64,000 bases of DNA from Mycobacterium sp. E2733 (GTDB taxonomy: Bacteria > Actinomycetota > Actinomycetes > Mycobacteriales > Mycobacteriaceae), in contig NZ_LZJZ01000015.1 of the NCBI RefSeq assembly GCF_001667585.1, positions 121,580-185,579 of the forward strand. The letters run 5' to 3'. This document shows positions 52,771 through 61,175 of the stretch, piece by piece; within the stretch, counting starts at the first letter, position 1; each line of letters starts with the position of its first letter. A program made the position numbers and the translations under genes. The notes below the pieces were generated by a model. That model made no database searches. It was not told the DNA's origin and saw only the letters and a program-made list of their open reading frames with translations.

Positions 52771-53988
52771 CTAGAAAAAGAACCCGGCATGGGGCGCGTC
52801 CGGCACCGCGAACAGCCGGTCGGCCACGACCACTGCCGACGGGTCGTCGGCCCGGGCCAACCCGGCGATGGCGAGGTCTCGCCAGGTCGTGCCCCCGAGC
52901 AGAACGCCGGCCAGCCCCTCGACGTCGACCTCCACTTGCGCCCACCGCTCGGTCGGTTCGGCACCGGCCCCGGTGACGGTGAAGCTCCGCGAATTGTCCG
53001 GCAGCATGCGGTCTTTCACCGCGATGGTGACTGCGCCGTCGCCGCCGTAGTGGCGTATCGCCAGCGCCCGCGGCACGTCGATGACCCGCAGCCACGTCTC
53101 GTCGTGCACCGCGCCGACCCGCGCCGCCCGCCGGTCGGCCAGTAGCCACGGCAGCGGGTCGTCGAGCGGCCGCATCCAAAACACCACGCGGTCAATGAGA
53201 TCCAGCCCGAGCAGGAACCGCAACAGTCCCAGGTAGGCCTCCGCGGTGGGCGCGAAGAAGTCCTCGACGGCGATGGTGCGCTGGTCGCTGACGAACCACC
53301 TCTCGGTGTCGACCGGACGGTAGCGGGCGAACCCCGATTCGGCTCCCGGAGCACCGTGCACCGCGACATACGAAGGCTGCGGCGCCGATTCGGTGCGCAG
53401 CCGCAGACTCTGCCACCACACATCCGGCCGGTCGATGGTTCCCGGACGCGACGGACGATGCTGGGCATAGATGCGGGGCAACAGCTCCCATGCCTGCGCG
53501 GCGTCGATCAACCGCACGGGACCGCCCGGTCCGACGTCACGCCGCAGCGCCGCCCGAGCGGTGTGCACCTCGACCGTCTGCGACGAACTGGCGACGCCGT
53601 ATCCGTACCGGCCGTAGATCGTCGCCTCCGAGGCCCGCAGCGATGCGACCACTTCGCCGCGGGCGGCGATGTCGCGCAACTGATGACGGATCAGCTCCGT
53701 GGCGATGCCCTGCCGGGTGAACGACGGCAGCACCCCGATATGCGTGACGGCGGCGTGCCCCACCAGCGCGCCGCCCGGCAGCGTCATCCGGCTCGTCACG
53801 GCGTCCGCGGTGCCGACCAGTTGCCCCCCGACGAATGCGCCGACGGTGCGGCCAGGTTCGACCAACGTGGCGATCCGGCCGGGCGGCAGGTCGGGCAACG
53901 GCGGGAAGCCGATCATGGCCACGCGAAACAGGTTGGCCGCCGCCAGCAGGTCGTCCTCGTTGTCGAGGACCCGGATCTCGGTGGTCAT
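52771..53988 (-). CDS. Eis-family GNAT acetyltransferase
   Basis: The protein has 405 residues, the usual Eis length. The N-terminal GNAT domain has the acetyl-CoA loop VTHIGVLPSFTRQGIATELIR (Q/RxxGxG/A), the second half-GNAT is degenerate, and a sterol-carrier-like C-terminal domain follows. YGRYGYGVASSSQTVEV is a classic Eis stretch. It ends in a carboxyl-terminal Phe (AGFFF), as in Eis where that carboxylate is the general base. Eis proteins acetylate aminoglycosides and host or bacterial lysines. Sequence is divergent from Rv2416c, so Eis2-like; substrates not proven. It is cotranscribed with the amine-oxidase-like gene. Confidence 0.9.
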   Translation of the reverse strand: MTTEIRVLDNEDDLLAAANLFRVAMIGFPPLPDLPPGRIATLVEPGRTVGAFVGGQLVGTADAVTSRMTLPGGALVGHAAVTHIGVLPSFTRQGIATELIRHQLRDIAARGEVVASLRASEATIYGRYGYGVASSSQTVEVHTARAALRRDVGPGGPVRLIDAAQAWELLPRIYAQHRPSRPGTIDRPDVWWQSLRLRTESAPQPSYVAVHGAPGAESGFARYRPVDTERWFVSDQRTIAVEDFFAPTAEAYLGLLRFLLGLDLIDRVVFWMRPLDDPLPWLLADRRAARVGAVHDETWLRVIDVPRALAIRHYGGDGAVTIAVKDRMLPDNSRSFTVTGAGAEPTERWAQVEVDVEGLAGVLLGGTTWRDLAIAGLARADDPSAVVVADRLFAVPDAPHAGFFF

Positions 53989-54039
53989 CCGGCCATCATG
54001 TCGCGTGCCCGCCGCGGCACAACCCGCGGGATGCGGGCG

Positions 54040-55251
54040 CTAGCGAATCTGCAAGCCGGTCAACGCCCGCGAGATCACCAGGCGCTGGATTTCGCTGGTG
54101 CCCTCGAAAATGGTGAAGATCTTGGCGTCACGGTGCATCCGCTCCACGGGATAGTCGCGCGTGTAGCCGTTGCCGCCCAGGATCTGGATCGCCTCGTCGG
54201 TGACGTAGACGGCCGTTTCGCTGGCCACCAGCTTGGCCATCGAACCCTCCGCCGCGTCGAAGGATTGGTTGTTGCGCGCCATCCACCCGGCCCGCCACAC
54301 CAGCAGACGGGCGGCATCGATGCGGCTTTTCATGTCGGCCAGCTTGAACGCCACCGCCTGGAATTCGCCGATCTTGCGGCCGAATTGCTCACGCTGGCAG
54401 GCATAGTCGAGGGCGTACTCGTAGGCGGCCCGGGCCACGCCGACCGCCATCGCGCCGACCGTTGGCCGGGTGCGCTCGAAGGTTTTCATCGCCGCCTGAC
54501 TGCGCGCCGAGGCGCCCGACTTGACGCGGGCGATGCGCGCCTCGAACTTCTCCCGCCCACCGAGGATGTGGTCTTCGGGCAGTCGCACGTTGTCCAGCAC
54601 CACCTCGGCGGTGTGGGACGCCCGAATGCCGTGCTTCTTGAACTTCTGTCCCTGCGCCAACCCGGTGACCCCCGCCGGGACGACGAAGGTGGCCTGGCCG
54701 CGGGTGCCGAGCTCGGGATAGACCGATGCCACCACGATGTGCACGTTGGCGATGCCGCCATTGGTGGCCCACGTCTTGGTGCCGTTGAGGACCCACTCCC
54801 CGGTCGCCTCGTCGTAGCGCGCCCGGGTGCGGATGGCGCCGACGTCAGAACCCGCGTCGGGCTCCGACGAGCAGAACGCGCCCAGCTTCGGCTCGTCGGC
54901 CGTACCGAACATCTCGGGCAGCCAGCGGCCCAGCTGTTCGGGAGTTCCGTTGCCCGCCAAGGCCGCCGCGGCCAAGCCGGTGCCCATGATCGACAGCGCG
55001 ATGCCGGCGTCGCCCCAGAACATCTCCTCGAACGCGGTGAGCATGCCCAGGCCCGTGGGCTCGGCCGCCTGCTGCGCGAAGAAGTCGGGGGAGTACAGCC
55101 CCACCTTCGCGGCCTCCTGGATCACCGGCCACGGGGTTTCCTCCCGTTCGTCCCATTCCGAGGCGGCGGGGCGGATGACGTCGGCGGCGAACTTGTGCAC
55201 CCAGTCGCGCACCTCGATCACGTCGTCGCTCAGTTGTAATGAGAAAGTCAC
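54040..55251 (-). CDS. Acyl-CoA dehydrogenase
   Basis: The protein has 403 residues. Landmarks: [21 protein letters not shown] (FAD/substrate site), [16 protein letters not shown], and the C-terminal [23 protein letters not shown], followed by [35 protein letters not shown]. The catalytic Glu is in IFEGTSE near residue 383. It catalyses alpha-beta dehydrogenation of an acyl-CoA with FAD. Chain length unknown. It follows the TetR gene by 25 bases, so the two form an operon and TetR likely controls it. Confidence 0.93.
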   Translation of the reverse strand: MTFSLQLSDDVIEVRDWVHKFAADVIRPAASEWDEREETPWPVIQEAAKVGLYSPDFFAQQAAEPTGLGMLTAFEEMFWGDAGIALSIMGTGLAAAALAGNGTPEQLGRWLPEMFGTADEPKLGAFCSSEPDAGSDVGAIRTRARYDEATGEWVLNGTKTWATNGGIANVHIVVASVYPELGTRGQATFVVPAGVTGLAQGQKFKKHGIRASHTAEVVLDNVRLPEDHILGGREKFEARIARVKSGASARSQAAMKTFERTRPTVGAMAVGVARAAYEYALDYACQREQFGRKIGEFQAVAFKLADMKSRIDAARLLVWRAGWMARNNQSFDAAEGSMAKLVASETAVYVTDEAIQILGGNGYTRDYPVERMHRDAKIFTIFEGTSEIQRLVISRALTGLQIR

Positions 55252-55276
55252 GGTTTCACTCCTGAATCATTTGCTC

Positions 55277-55879
55277 TCAACGGTTTCCGTATTGCGCGAG
55301 GACGCTGACGGTCTGGCTGACCCACGCCTCGAAGTACCGCTCCTCGTCGATGTTGCCCGGCAGGCGGCCCGTCAGCGCCTGCAGCGTTGCGGCATAGGAC
55401 AACGACCCGATGGCGACGGCGGCGGCGGCCTCCGGATCGGGGATGCGGGTGCGGCCAGACCGATTCGACGCGGCCAGTTCGTCGGCGAACCGTTGATAGG
55501 CGTTGTCGGTGATGACCTGCCAGGTCTTCTCGTCGAGATCGCCGAGCTCGTCGGGTTCCCGCAGCATGACCCTGAGCAGGTCCTCGCTTTCTTTGAGGTT
55601 GCTCCAGATCAGCTGGCCGGCCGTGCGCACCGCCTGGTCCACACTGCCGGGCTGCCCGGCGTCGTACTGCTCCCGCGCCGCCACGATGCTGTCGATCCGG
55701 TACGCGACGGCGGCCTCGAGCAGCTCGCGCTTCGAGCCGAAGTGTTTGTACAGCGCGCCGGATCCCGGCGCCAGACCCGATGCCCGCTGGATGTCGGCCA
55801 CGGATGTCGCCGCGTACCCCTTGTCGGCGAAGAGCTTGAGCGCCGCGGCCAGCAGCCGATCGCGTCCCGAGCCGAGCAT
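55277..55879 (-). CDS. TetR-family regulator (autoregulated, acyl-CoA dehydrogenase operon)
   Basis: The protein has 200 residues from MLGSGRDRLLAAALKLF. HTH segment ATSVADIQRASGLAPGSGALYKHFGSKRELL at residues about 23-55 is full TetR type. The C-terminal helices have QAVRTAGQLIWSNLKESEDLLRVML. An operator palindrome (55881-55900) begins one base ahead of the start codon. A longer in-frame reading (to 57046) overlaps the antisense kinase gene and is rejected. It probably represses itself and the acyl-CoA dehydrogenase 25 bases on, responding to an acyl-CoA; that is inference. Confidence 0.92.
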   Translation of the reverse strand: MLGSGRDRLLAAALKLFADKGYAATSVADIQRASGLAPGSGALYKHFGSKRELLEAAVAYRIDSIVAAREQYDAGQPGSVDQAVRTAGQLIWSNLKESEDLLRVMLREPDELGDLDEKTWQVITDNAYQRFADELAASNRSGRTRIPDPEAAAAVAIGSLSYAATLQALTGRLPGNIDEERYFEAWVSQTVSVLAQYGNR

Positions 55880-55880
55880 G

Positions 55881-55900
55881 GTGAGAGAGTACTCACTCAC
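55881..55900. promoter_or_regulatory. TetR operator palindrome
   Basis: GTGAGAGAGTACTCACTCAC is a 20-base inverted repeat with one mismatched pair, one base from the TetR start codon. Similar GAGTGAGTACTCACTC-type sites are common operators for mycobacterial TetR regulators. Confidence 0.65.
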
Positions 55901-56087
55901 TGCGGCCCGGGGCAAACGGCCCCGGTCGCGGGCGCAGGGCGCCGGCCCGAAGAATGGCGCTAGATTCTCTGCGAAACACCACGAGGCCTGAGCGCGGCGA
56001 TTCGATATGGGTGTGAAGGTTGTGGTCAGGCGTCGACACCGTCGTCGGCCGTCGCGGCGAGCTGCACAAGAGGAGCCTGACATTCGC

Positions 56088-57440
56088 GTGTTACCGCACG
56101 TAGATCTCCCGATGCGGGTGTTGTCGCTGCGCACCATCGTCGTCGTCGCGGCGCTGTCGGTGATCACCCTCGTCGTGCTGCTCGGCACCTGGGTGTGGGT
56201 CGGCGTCACCAACGACCAGTACAGCCAGCTAGACCGCCGGCTCGACTCGGTCAGCAGCCTTGGGGACATCAACTCGCTCCTCAACAACGTGGAGCACGCC
56301 AGCCCGGACCAGCCCATGCCGGACGGCAACCTGGTGCGCACCGCGCGCATCGGTGACGAGACCGTATCGGTGCCCAGCAATATCGTGCTGCCCAAGCTGC
56401 CCAACGGATACGCGAACACGACCATCGACGGGGTGCAATACCGCGTCCGCACCTTCTCCGCGGGACCCGCCTCGATCGCGCTGGCCGCACCGTTGGCCGA
56501 GGCCCAACACCGGATCAACGCGCTGCACCTGCGGGTGCTTTTGATTTGCGCCAGCGTCATCGGCGGCACGGTGGTCGTCGGCTGGGTGATCTCGCTGATC
56601 ATGGTGAACCCGTTCCTGCTGCTGGCCCAGCAGGCCCGCGCCATCAACGCCCAGTCCAGCCCCGACGAAGTCCAGGTGCGCGGGGTGCGCGAGGCCGTCG
56701 AGATCGCCGAGGCCGTCGAAGGGATGCTGGCGCGCATCGGCAAGGAGCAACAGCGCACCAAGGCCGCCCTCGAGTCGGCCCGCGACTTCGCGGCGGTCGC
56801 CTCACACGAGTTGCGGACTCCGTTGACGGCCATGCGCACCAACCTGGAGGTGCTGTCCACCCTGGACCTGCCGCGTGAGCAGCGCCAGGAGGTCATCGGC
56901 GACGTCATACGCACCCAGAGCCGCATCGAGGGCACCCTGACGGCGCTGGAACGGCTGGCGCAGGGCGAGCTCACCACCGTCGACGACTTCGTCCCGTTCG
57001 ACATCACCGAACTCTTGGACCGAGCTGCGCACGACGCCTTGCGCATCTACCCCGAGGTGGAGGTGTCGCTGGTGCCGTCGCCGACCGTGCTGATGGTGGG
57101 GTTGCCCACGGGGCTGCGGCTGGTGATCGACAACGCCATCGCCAACGCCGTCAAGCACGGCAACGCCGGCAAGATCCAGCTCACCGTGAGCAGCTCCAGC
57201 GAGGGCGTGGAGATAGCGATCGACGACGACGGCACCGGCGTGCCGGAATCCGAGCGGGCCACGGTGTTCGAGCGCTTCGCCCGCGGTTCGACGGCGTCGC
57301 GATCGGGATCCGGTCTTGGGCTGGCGCTGGTCGCCCAGCAGGCCGAACTCCACGGTGGCAGCGCGGCGTTGCAGACCAGCCCGCTCGGGGGCACCCGGCT
57401 GCTGCTGAAGCTGGCCGGCGATGGGCGCGGCCCCGCCTAG
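56088..57440 (+). CDS. PrrB-like sensor histidine kinase without adjacent response regulator
   Basis: The protein has 450 residues from a GTG (VLPHVDLPMRVLSLRT) with AGAGGAG 12 bases upstream; an ATG eight codons later is also possible. Two transmembrane helices (VVVAALSVITLVVLLGTWVW and VLLICASVIGGTVVVGWVISL) flank a sensor loop of about 125 residues. Then HAMP, H-box VASHELRTPLTAMRTNLEVLSTLDLP, N-box DNAIANAVKHG, G1 DDDGTGVPE and G2 GSGLGLALV. It closely follows M. tuberculosis PrrB, including the H-box context. PrrB needs PrrA, whose gene normally lies upstream; here the upstream neighbour is a divergent TetR gene, so the cognate regulator is elsewhere. It lies directly ahead of the ESX-2 genes. 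Confidence 0.9.
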   Translation: MLPHVDLPMRVLSLRTIVVVAALSVITLVVLLGTWVWVGVTNDQYSQLDRRLDSVSSLGDINSLLNNVEHASPDQPMPDGNLVRTARIGDETVSVPSNIVLPKLPNGYANTTIDGVQYRVRTFSAGPASIALAAPLAEAQHRINALHLRVLLICASVIGGTVVVGWVISLIMVNPFLLLAQQARAINAQSSPDEVQVRGVREAVEIAEAVEGMLARIGKEQQRTKAALESARDFAAVASHELRTPLTAMRTNLEVLSTLDLPREQRQEVIGDVIRTQSRIEGTLTALERLAQGELTTVDDFVPFDITELLDRAAHDALRIYPEVEVSLVPSPTVLMVGLPTGLRLVIDNAIANAVKHGNAGKIQLTVSSSSEGVEIAIDDDGTGVPESERATVFERFARGSTASRSGSGLGLALVAQQAELHGGSAALQTSPLGGTRLLLKLAGDGRGPA

Positions 57441-57801
57441 CTTCCGGCGCCATTTCCGCGGAGGGAAAACGGATGGGAACAGTTCGCCGATTCTCCGTTA
57501 AGGAATATGCACCGCGGGGCTCCCCTCTTCGGCCGTTTTCTGGGGCCCGTCATTACTTCCACGCATTCGCATGACCCACTCGCACTAAGGCTTTCGGCGG
57601 TGACTTCGTGACCAGTGTGTCTGCAGTGGCATACGTGGTTGTTTGACGGATGACTTATAGCGGGAATACCGCCGGTCAGGACAAACGCGTAATTTCCTGC
57701 GGTCGGCCGGAAGGAAAGCTTGTGAATACACGAACGGTCGAACCCCACTAGACTGATGCGCCAAGCCAGTCTTTTAGGCGCTGAGCAATCGGAGGGAAAT
57801 C
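57441..57801 (+). promoter_or_regulatory. ESX-2 upstream region
   Basis: No gene is seen in the 361 bases between the kinase and PE36; eccB2 and eccC2 are absent here. TGAGCAATCGGAGGGAAATC precedes the PE36 ATG (GGAGGG as ribosome site). It must contain the promoter of the ESX-2 transcript. No clear operator was found. Confidence 0.5.
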
Positions 57802-58107
57802 ATGGTGCTGCAGGTGCAATCGGAGGCAGTGCTGGCGTCGTCATCCGCGGAGGCGGCCATCAGCGCCGAGACTCAGGCGGCGGCTTCGGCGGCCGCGCCG
57901 GTGCTATTGGGCGTACTGCCGATGGGCGGAGACCCCGACTCGGCGATGTTCGCGGCGGCGCTCAACGCGTGTGGCGGAAGCTACCTGGGAGTGGTTTCCG
58001 AGCACGCCGCCCAGCGCGGCTTGTTCTCCGGCGCGCAGAGCCTGGCTTCGGGAACGTACGTCGTCACCGAGCTCATGCGTAGCTTGGCGTTGGCGATCGG
58101 GGCCTGA
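57802..58107 (+). CDS. PE36: PE-family protein PE36 (ESX-2)
   Basis: The protein has 101 residues, matching M. tuberculosis PE36: MVLQVQSEAVLASSSAEAAISAETQAAAS at the start, ALNACGGSYLGVVSEHAAQRGLF in the middle. PE proteins normally fold as a helical hairpin with a PPE partner. A YxxxE secretion signal is seen in TYVVTELMR near the end. It is the usual first substrate gene of ESX-2 and pairs with PPE69, 30 bases downstream. GGAGGG lies 7 bases upstream of the ATG. Confidence 0.93.
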   Translation: MVLQVQSEAVLASSSAEAAISAETQAAASAAAPVLLGVLPMGGDPDSAMFAAALNACGGSYLGVVSEHAAQRGLFSGAQSLASGTYVVTELMRSLALAIGA

Positions 58108-58137
58108 GGCCGGCGACGCAAAAAGGGGGAAGTACGC

Positions 58138-59325
58138 ATGGCCGATCCGGGGTGGGCCGCGCGTACGCCTGAGGACAACGATTTGTTGCTCAAGGCGGGC
58201 GCCGGCGTCGTCACCCATCTGGCCAACCAGGCCGCTTGGACGGCGCTCGCGGCCACCCATCATGGCTCGAGCATCGCCTCGACGATCAACACCGTAGCCA
58301 CGTCGGCGAGCTGGGTTGGTGCCGGCTCCCTGGCCTCCGCGGCCAACGCCACCGCGCTGAACGCGTCGCTGCACGGGCTTGCCGGTTGGGTGGACGTCAA
58401 GCCGGCCGTGGTTTCGACCGCGGTCTCGGCGTATCAGATGGCGTACGGCTCGATGCGCCCCGCGCCCGAATGCATCGAGAACCGCACGGAATGCGCCACC
58501 GACTACGGCATCAACCCCCTCGTCCTCGGGGCTTTGACGCCCCGCATCACGTCGCTGGAGCTCGAGTACTTCGGGTCGATGTGGCCCAACAACTCCGCCG
58601 TGGGCGCCAGCTACGGGGCCATCCTCACCGCGTTGAGCCAAAGTCTGGCCATTCCGCCGCCGACGGCCACCATGGGCGCGTCGCCGGCGGCGCCGGCCGA
58701 GGCGGCTTCGGCGGTGGGACAAGCCGCTGCCAACGTCGGGGCCGGCGACGGCATGCGCGCCGCCATGCAGGGTGCGCAAACTGGCACGCAGGGCGCGGGC
58801 CAGGCGGCGTCGGGCGGCCAGGACTTCATGAGCCAGGCGGGCTCGTTCATGGAGCCGGTGCAATCGATGATGGGCACGGTCCCGCAGGCGATGCAGGCTC
58901 CCATGCAGATGATGCAGGCGCCGATGCAGATGATGCAGCCGCTGCAATCGATGATGGGCATGTTCGCCAATCCCGGTGCCGTGGCCGGGGCGGCGCCAGG
59001 AGTTTCGGCGGTCTCGGCGACGGAGATGTCGGCCGTCGGCGCATCGGGCGGCGGCGGGGCCGCATCCCTGGGCAGCGCGGGCATGCCCGCGACCAGCTTC
59101 ACCCGTCCGGTCAGCGCGTTCGAGCCGGTCAGCAGTGGCCGGCCGGTGGGGTTGCGGCCGAGCGGGGCGTTGGGGGCCGAGGCCATGCGTCCGCAGACCA
59201 CCACGGTCGGCGGTGGGACACCAGTGGGCGGCATGCCGGTGGGGCATGGGGCGGGAGGAGAGCGCGGATCCCGAGACAAATCCGAACAGCCCGCGACCGT
59301 GCGGGTTATCGATACCAGAGTGTGA
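58138..59325 (+). CDS. PPE69: PPE-family protein PPE69 (ESX-2)
   Basis: The protein has 395 residues. N-terminal part is ADPGWAARTPEDNDLLLKAG, a departure from the usual PPE opening; the helical partner domain runs to about residue 175, with the WxG-type turn reading MWPNNS. Then a low-complexity region: two MQAPMQMMQAPMQMMQ-type repeats (residues about 250-265), Gly/Ala-rich linkers, and a Gly-rich tail ending TVRVIDTRV. It pairs with PE36 and is recognised by EspG2. GGGGGAAG lies just ahead of its ATG. Cell-surface or secreted. Confidence 0.9.
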   Translation: MADPGWAARTPEDNDLLLKAGAGVVTHLANQAAWTALAATHHGSSIASTINTVATSASWVGAGSLASAANATALNASLHGLAGWVDVKPAVVSTAVSAYQMAYGSMRPAPECIENRTECATDYGINPLVLGALTPRITSLELEYFGSMWPNNSAVGASYGAILTALSQSLAIPPPTATMGASPAAPAEAASAVGQAAANVGAGDGMRAAMQGAQTGTQGAGQAASGGQDFMSQAGSFMEPVQSMMGTVPQAMQAPMQMMQAPMQMMQPLQSMMGMFANPGAVAGAAPGVSAVSATEMSAVGASGGGGAASLGSAGMPATSFTRPVSAFEPVSSGRPVGLRPSGALGAEAMRPQTTTVGGGTPVGGMPVGHGAGGERGSRDKSEQPATVRVIDTRV

Positions 59326-59436
59326 AGCCGGCCCGGCGAAGGGTGAATCGACAGGTCCAAATAGCCCCCATACACTTCGCTTCACGCCCCAGGTAATTCC
59401 CCGGGGGAGGGCAGCAGTAGTTAGGAGAAACCGCAA

Positions 59437-59760
59437 GTGGACAGTTCAACAATCCAAGTATCGTCGCAGGTGCTACGTGATGCTTCGAACCACATTCAGG
59501 CGAACATGGAGCACGCGATCGCAATCGCTCAGGGCTACATCGCGAATCACGAAAACGTGATGAACCCTTCGACTTGGTCCGGTGAGGCGGTGACCGCGTC
59601 CCACGCGACGGCCATCGAAATTCAGAACGACCTGAACAAGGTCCTTTCCGGCGGAACCCGCCTGGCCGAGGGGCTCAAGCAGGCGGCGGCGTTGATGGAA
59701 CACCACGAGGCGGATTCGTCACACGCCTTTAGCGCGCTATTCGGCGGCCACGGCTCCTAA
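59437..59760 (+). CDS. esxD: ESAT-6-like protein EsxD (ESX-2)
   Basis: The protein has 107 residues from a GTG with AGGAG 11 bases upstream. WxG100 fold: helix-turn-helix with the turn NPSTWSGEAV (WSG). The C-terminal helix has GTRLAEGLKQAAALMEHHEADSSHAF. This matches EsxD (Rv3891c) strongly. It forms a dimer with EsxC encoded 53 bases later and is exported by ESX-2. Confidence 0.95.
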   Translation: MDSSTIQVSSQVLRDASNHIQANMEHAIAIAQGYIANHENVMNPSTWSGEAVTASHATAIEIQNDLNKVLSGGTRLAEGLKQAAALMEHHEADSSHAFSALFGGHGS

Positions 59761-59813
59761 ACGACCCACTCACTCGTAATTTCATTCACGGTCTTTTGAA
59801 AGGAAGTTCGCAA

Positions 59814-60104
59814 ATGTCCAACCCGATCACTTATAACCCGGGCGCCGTAGCCGATTTCGCTTCCGATGTCGGTTCCCGCGCCGGCCAGTTGCAGGGAATC
59901 TACGACGACACCTCGAACCGGACGAACCAGCTGACAGAATTCTTCGCCGGTCACGGTGCGAAGCAATTCTTCGAGGCGCAGGCGCAGATGTTGTCGGGGC
60001 TGCAGGGGCTGATCGACACCGTCAGCCAGCACGGAGTGACGACCTCGCACGTTCTGGACAACGCACTCGCTACCGACCAAAACATCGGCCATCTGTTCGG
60101 CTGA
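59814..60104 (+). CDS. esxC: ESAT-6-like protein EsxC (ESX-2)
   Basis: The protein has 96 residues from MSNPITYNPGAVADFASDVGSRAGQLQGIYDD; the match to EsxC (Rv3890c) extends over the length (EFFAGHGAKQFFEAQAQMLSGLQGLIDTV). The turn reads FAGHGA in place of W-x-G, as in EsxC. AAGGAAG lies 8 bases upstream. It dimerises with EsxD for secretion. A small CCACC/GGTGG hairpin sits at 60115-60133 after its stop. Confidence 0.95.
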   Translation: MSNPITYNPGAVADFASDVGSRAGQLQGIYDDTSNRTNQLTEFFAGHGAKQFFEAQAQMLSGLQGLIDTVSQHGVTTSHVLDNALATDQNIGHLFG

Positions 60105-60214
60105 GACCGGCTGACCACCGCGATTGAAGGTGGGGCAGATGCGCGAGCGCATGTGCCCCCCTTCGGTGTCTGGCCCGCCGGTTCAGGGGCGCGCCGCCTG
60201 GAAAGCGAAGTGAC

Positions 60215-61045
60215 ATGCTGACTACCACGGTCGATGGCCTGTGGGTGTTGCAAGCGGTGGCCGGGGTGGAGCAGACCTGCCCCGAGCTGGGATTGCGGCC
60301 GTTGTTGCCGCGGCTCGACACCGCCGAGCGCGCGCTGGGCCACCCGATCGCGGCCGAGTTGAGGGCGGCCGGCGCCCTCGACGAGACCGACAACGTCGAC
60401 CCGATGATCCGCGAATGGCTCACCGTCCTATTGCGGCGGGACTTGGCGTTGATGCTCATCATCGACGTGCCGGGGCACGAACCGACGCGGGTATCTATTT
60501 GCCGCTTTGCCAGCTGGTGGGTGGTGCTGGAACGCCACGACGAACTCATCCGCCTGTACCCGGCCGGTACCGCAAACGACGAGGGCGGGGCCAGCGAACT
60601 GGTGGTGGGGCAAGTCGAGCGGCTCTGCGGGGTGGCGGAGGCGGCGCCGTTGCGGCCGGTCACCTTGGACACCGAAGAATTGCTCGCGTCGGTGCGCGAC
60701 TCCGCCAGCCTGCGGACATTTCTGCTCGCCCAGCGCCTCGACGCCGATCAATTGCAGCTGGTGCTCGCGGCCGCCGACCCCGCGCGCTCGGCGCGCGCGT
60801 CCATCGTCGCGCTGCAGGCTGGTGTCGGGCCGGACGAACTCGCGCGCATGGCGGTCGGCGATTCGTCCGTGTCCATCGTCGACACCCCCTCGGGACGCGT
60901 CTGCATAGAGTGCGTCATCTCGGGGCAGCGGCGCTATCAGATCGTCTCGCCCGGTTCGCGCAGCGACATCAGCGGCGCCGTGCAGCGGCTCATCCGCCGC
61001 TTGCCCGCGGGAGACGAGTGGTACTCGTATCGGCGGGTGGTCTGA
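60215..61045 (+). CDS. espG2: ESX-2 specific PE/PPE chaperone EspG2
   Basis: The protein has 276 residues, the same as M. tuberculosis EspG2 (Rv3889c): MLTTTVDGLWVLQAVAGVEQTCPELGLRPLLPRLDTAERA at the start, then SICRFASWWVVLERHDELIRLYPAGTA and SGQRRYQIVSPGSRSDISGAVQRLIRRLPAGDEWYSYRRV at the end. It binds the PPE tip in the cytosol and delivers PE-PPE pairs to the channel. Gap of 110 bases after esxC; 130 bases before the ATPase gene. Confidence 0.95.
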   Translation: MLTTTVDGLWVLQAVAGVEQTCPELGLRPLLPRLDTAERALGHPIAAELRAAGALDETDNVDPMIREWLTVLLRRDLALMLIIDVPGHEPTRVSICRFASWWVVLERHDELIRLYPAGTANDEGGASELVVGQVERLCGVAEAAPLRPVTLDTEELLASVRDSASLRTFLLAQRLDADQLQLVLAAADPARSARASIVALQAGVGPDELARMAVGDSSVSIVDTPSGRVCIECVISGQRRYQIVSPGSRSDISGAVQRLIRRLPAGDEWYSYRRVV

Positions 61046-61175
61046 CGGGAGGACGATTTCTCAACTGACGCAAGATAAGTCAGTTAACCAATGCCGTGGA
61101 ATAGCAACCTCTTACGCTCTTCAAGGGTTTGTTGATCGGTAAACGCGGTATCGCCGAGCGTGTTAGCATCGCGAC

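Noticed and set aside
57904..59436. 510-codon frame opposite PE36/PPE69
   Set aside because: It runs antisense to strongly supported PE/PPE genes and has low-complexity composition.
60115..60133. CCACC/GGTGG hairpin after esxC
   Set aside because: Only a 5-base stem in GC-rich DNA; not enough for a terminator call.
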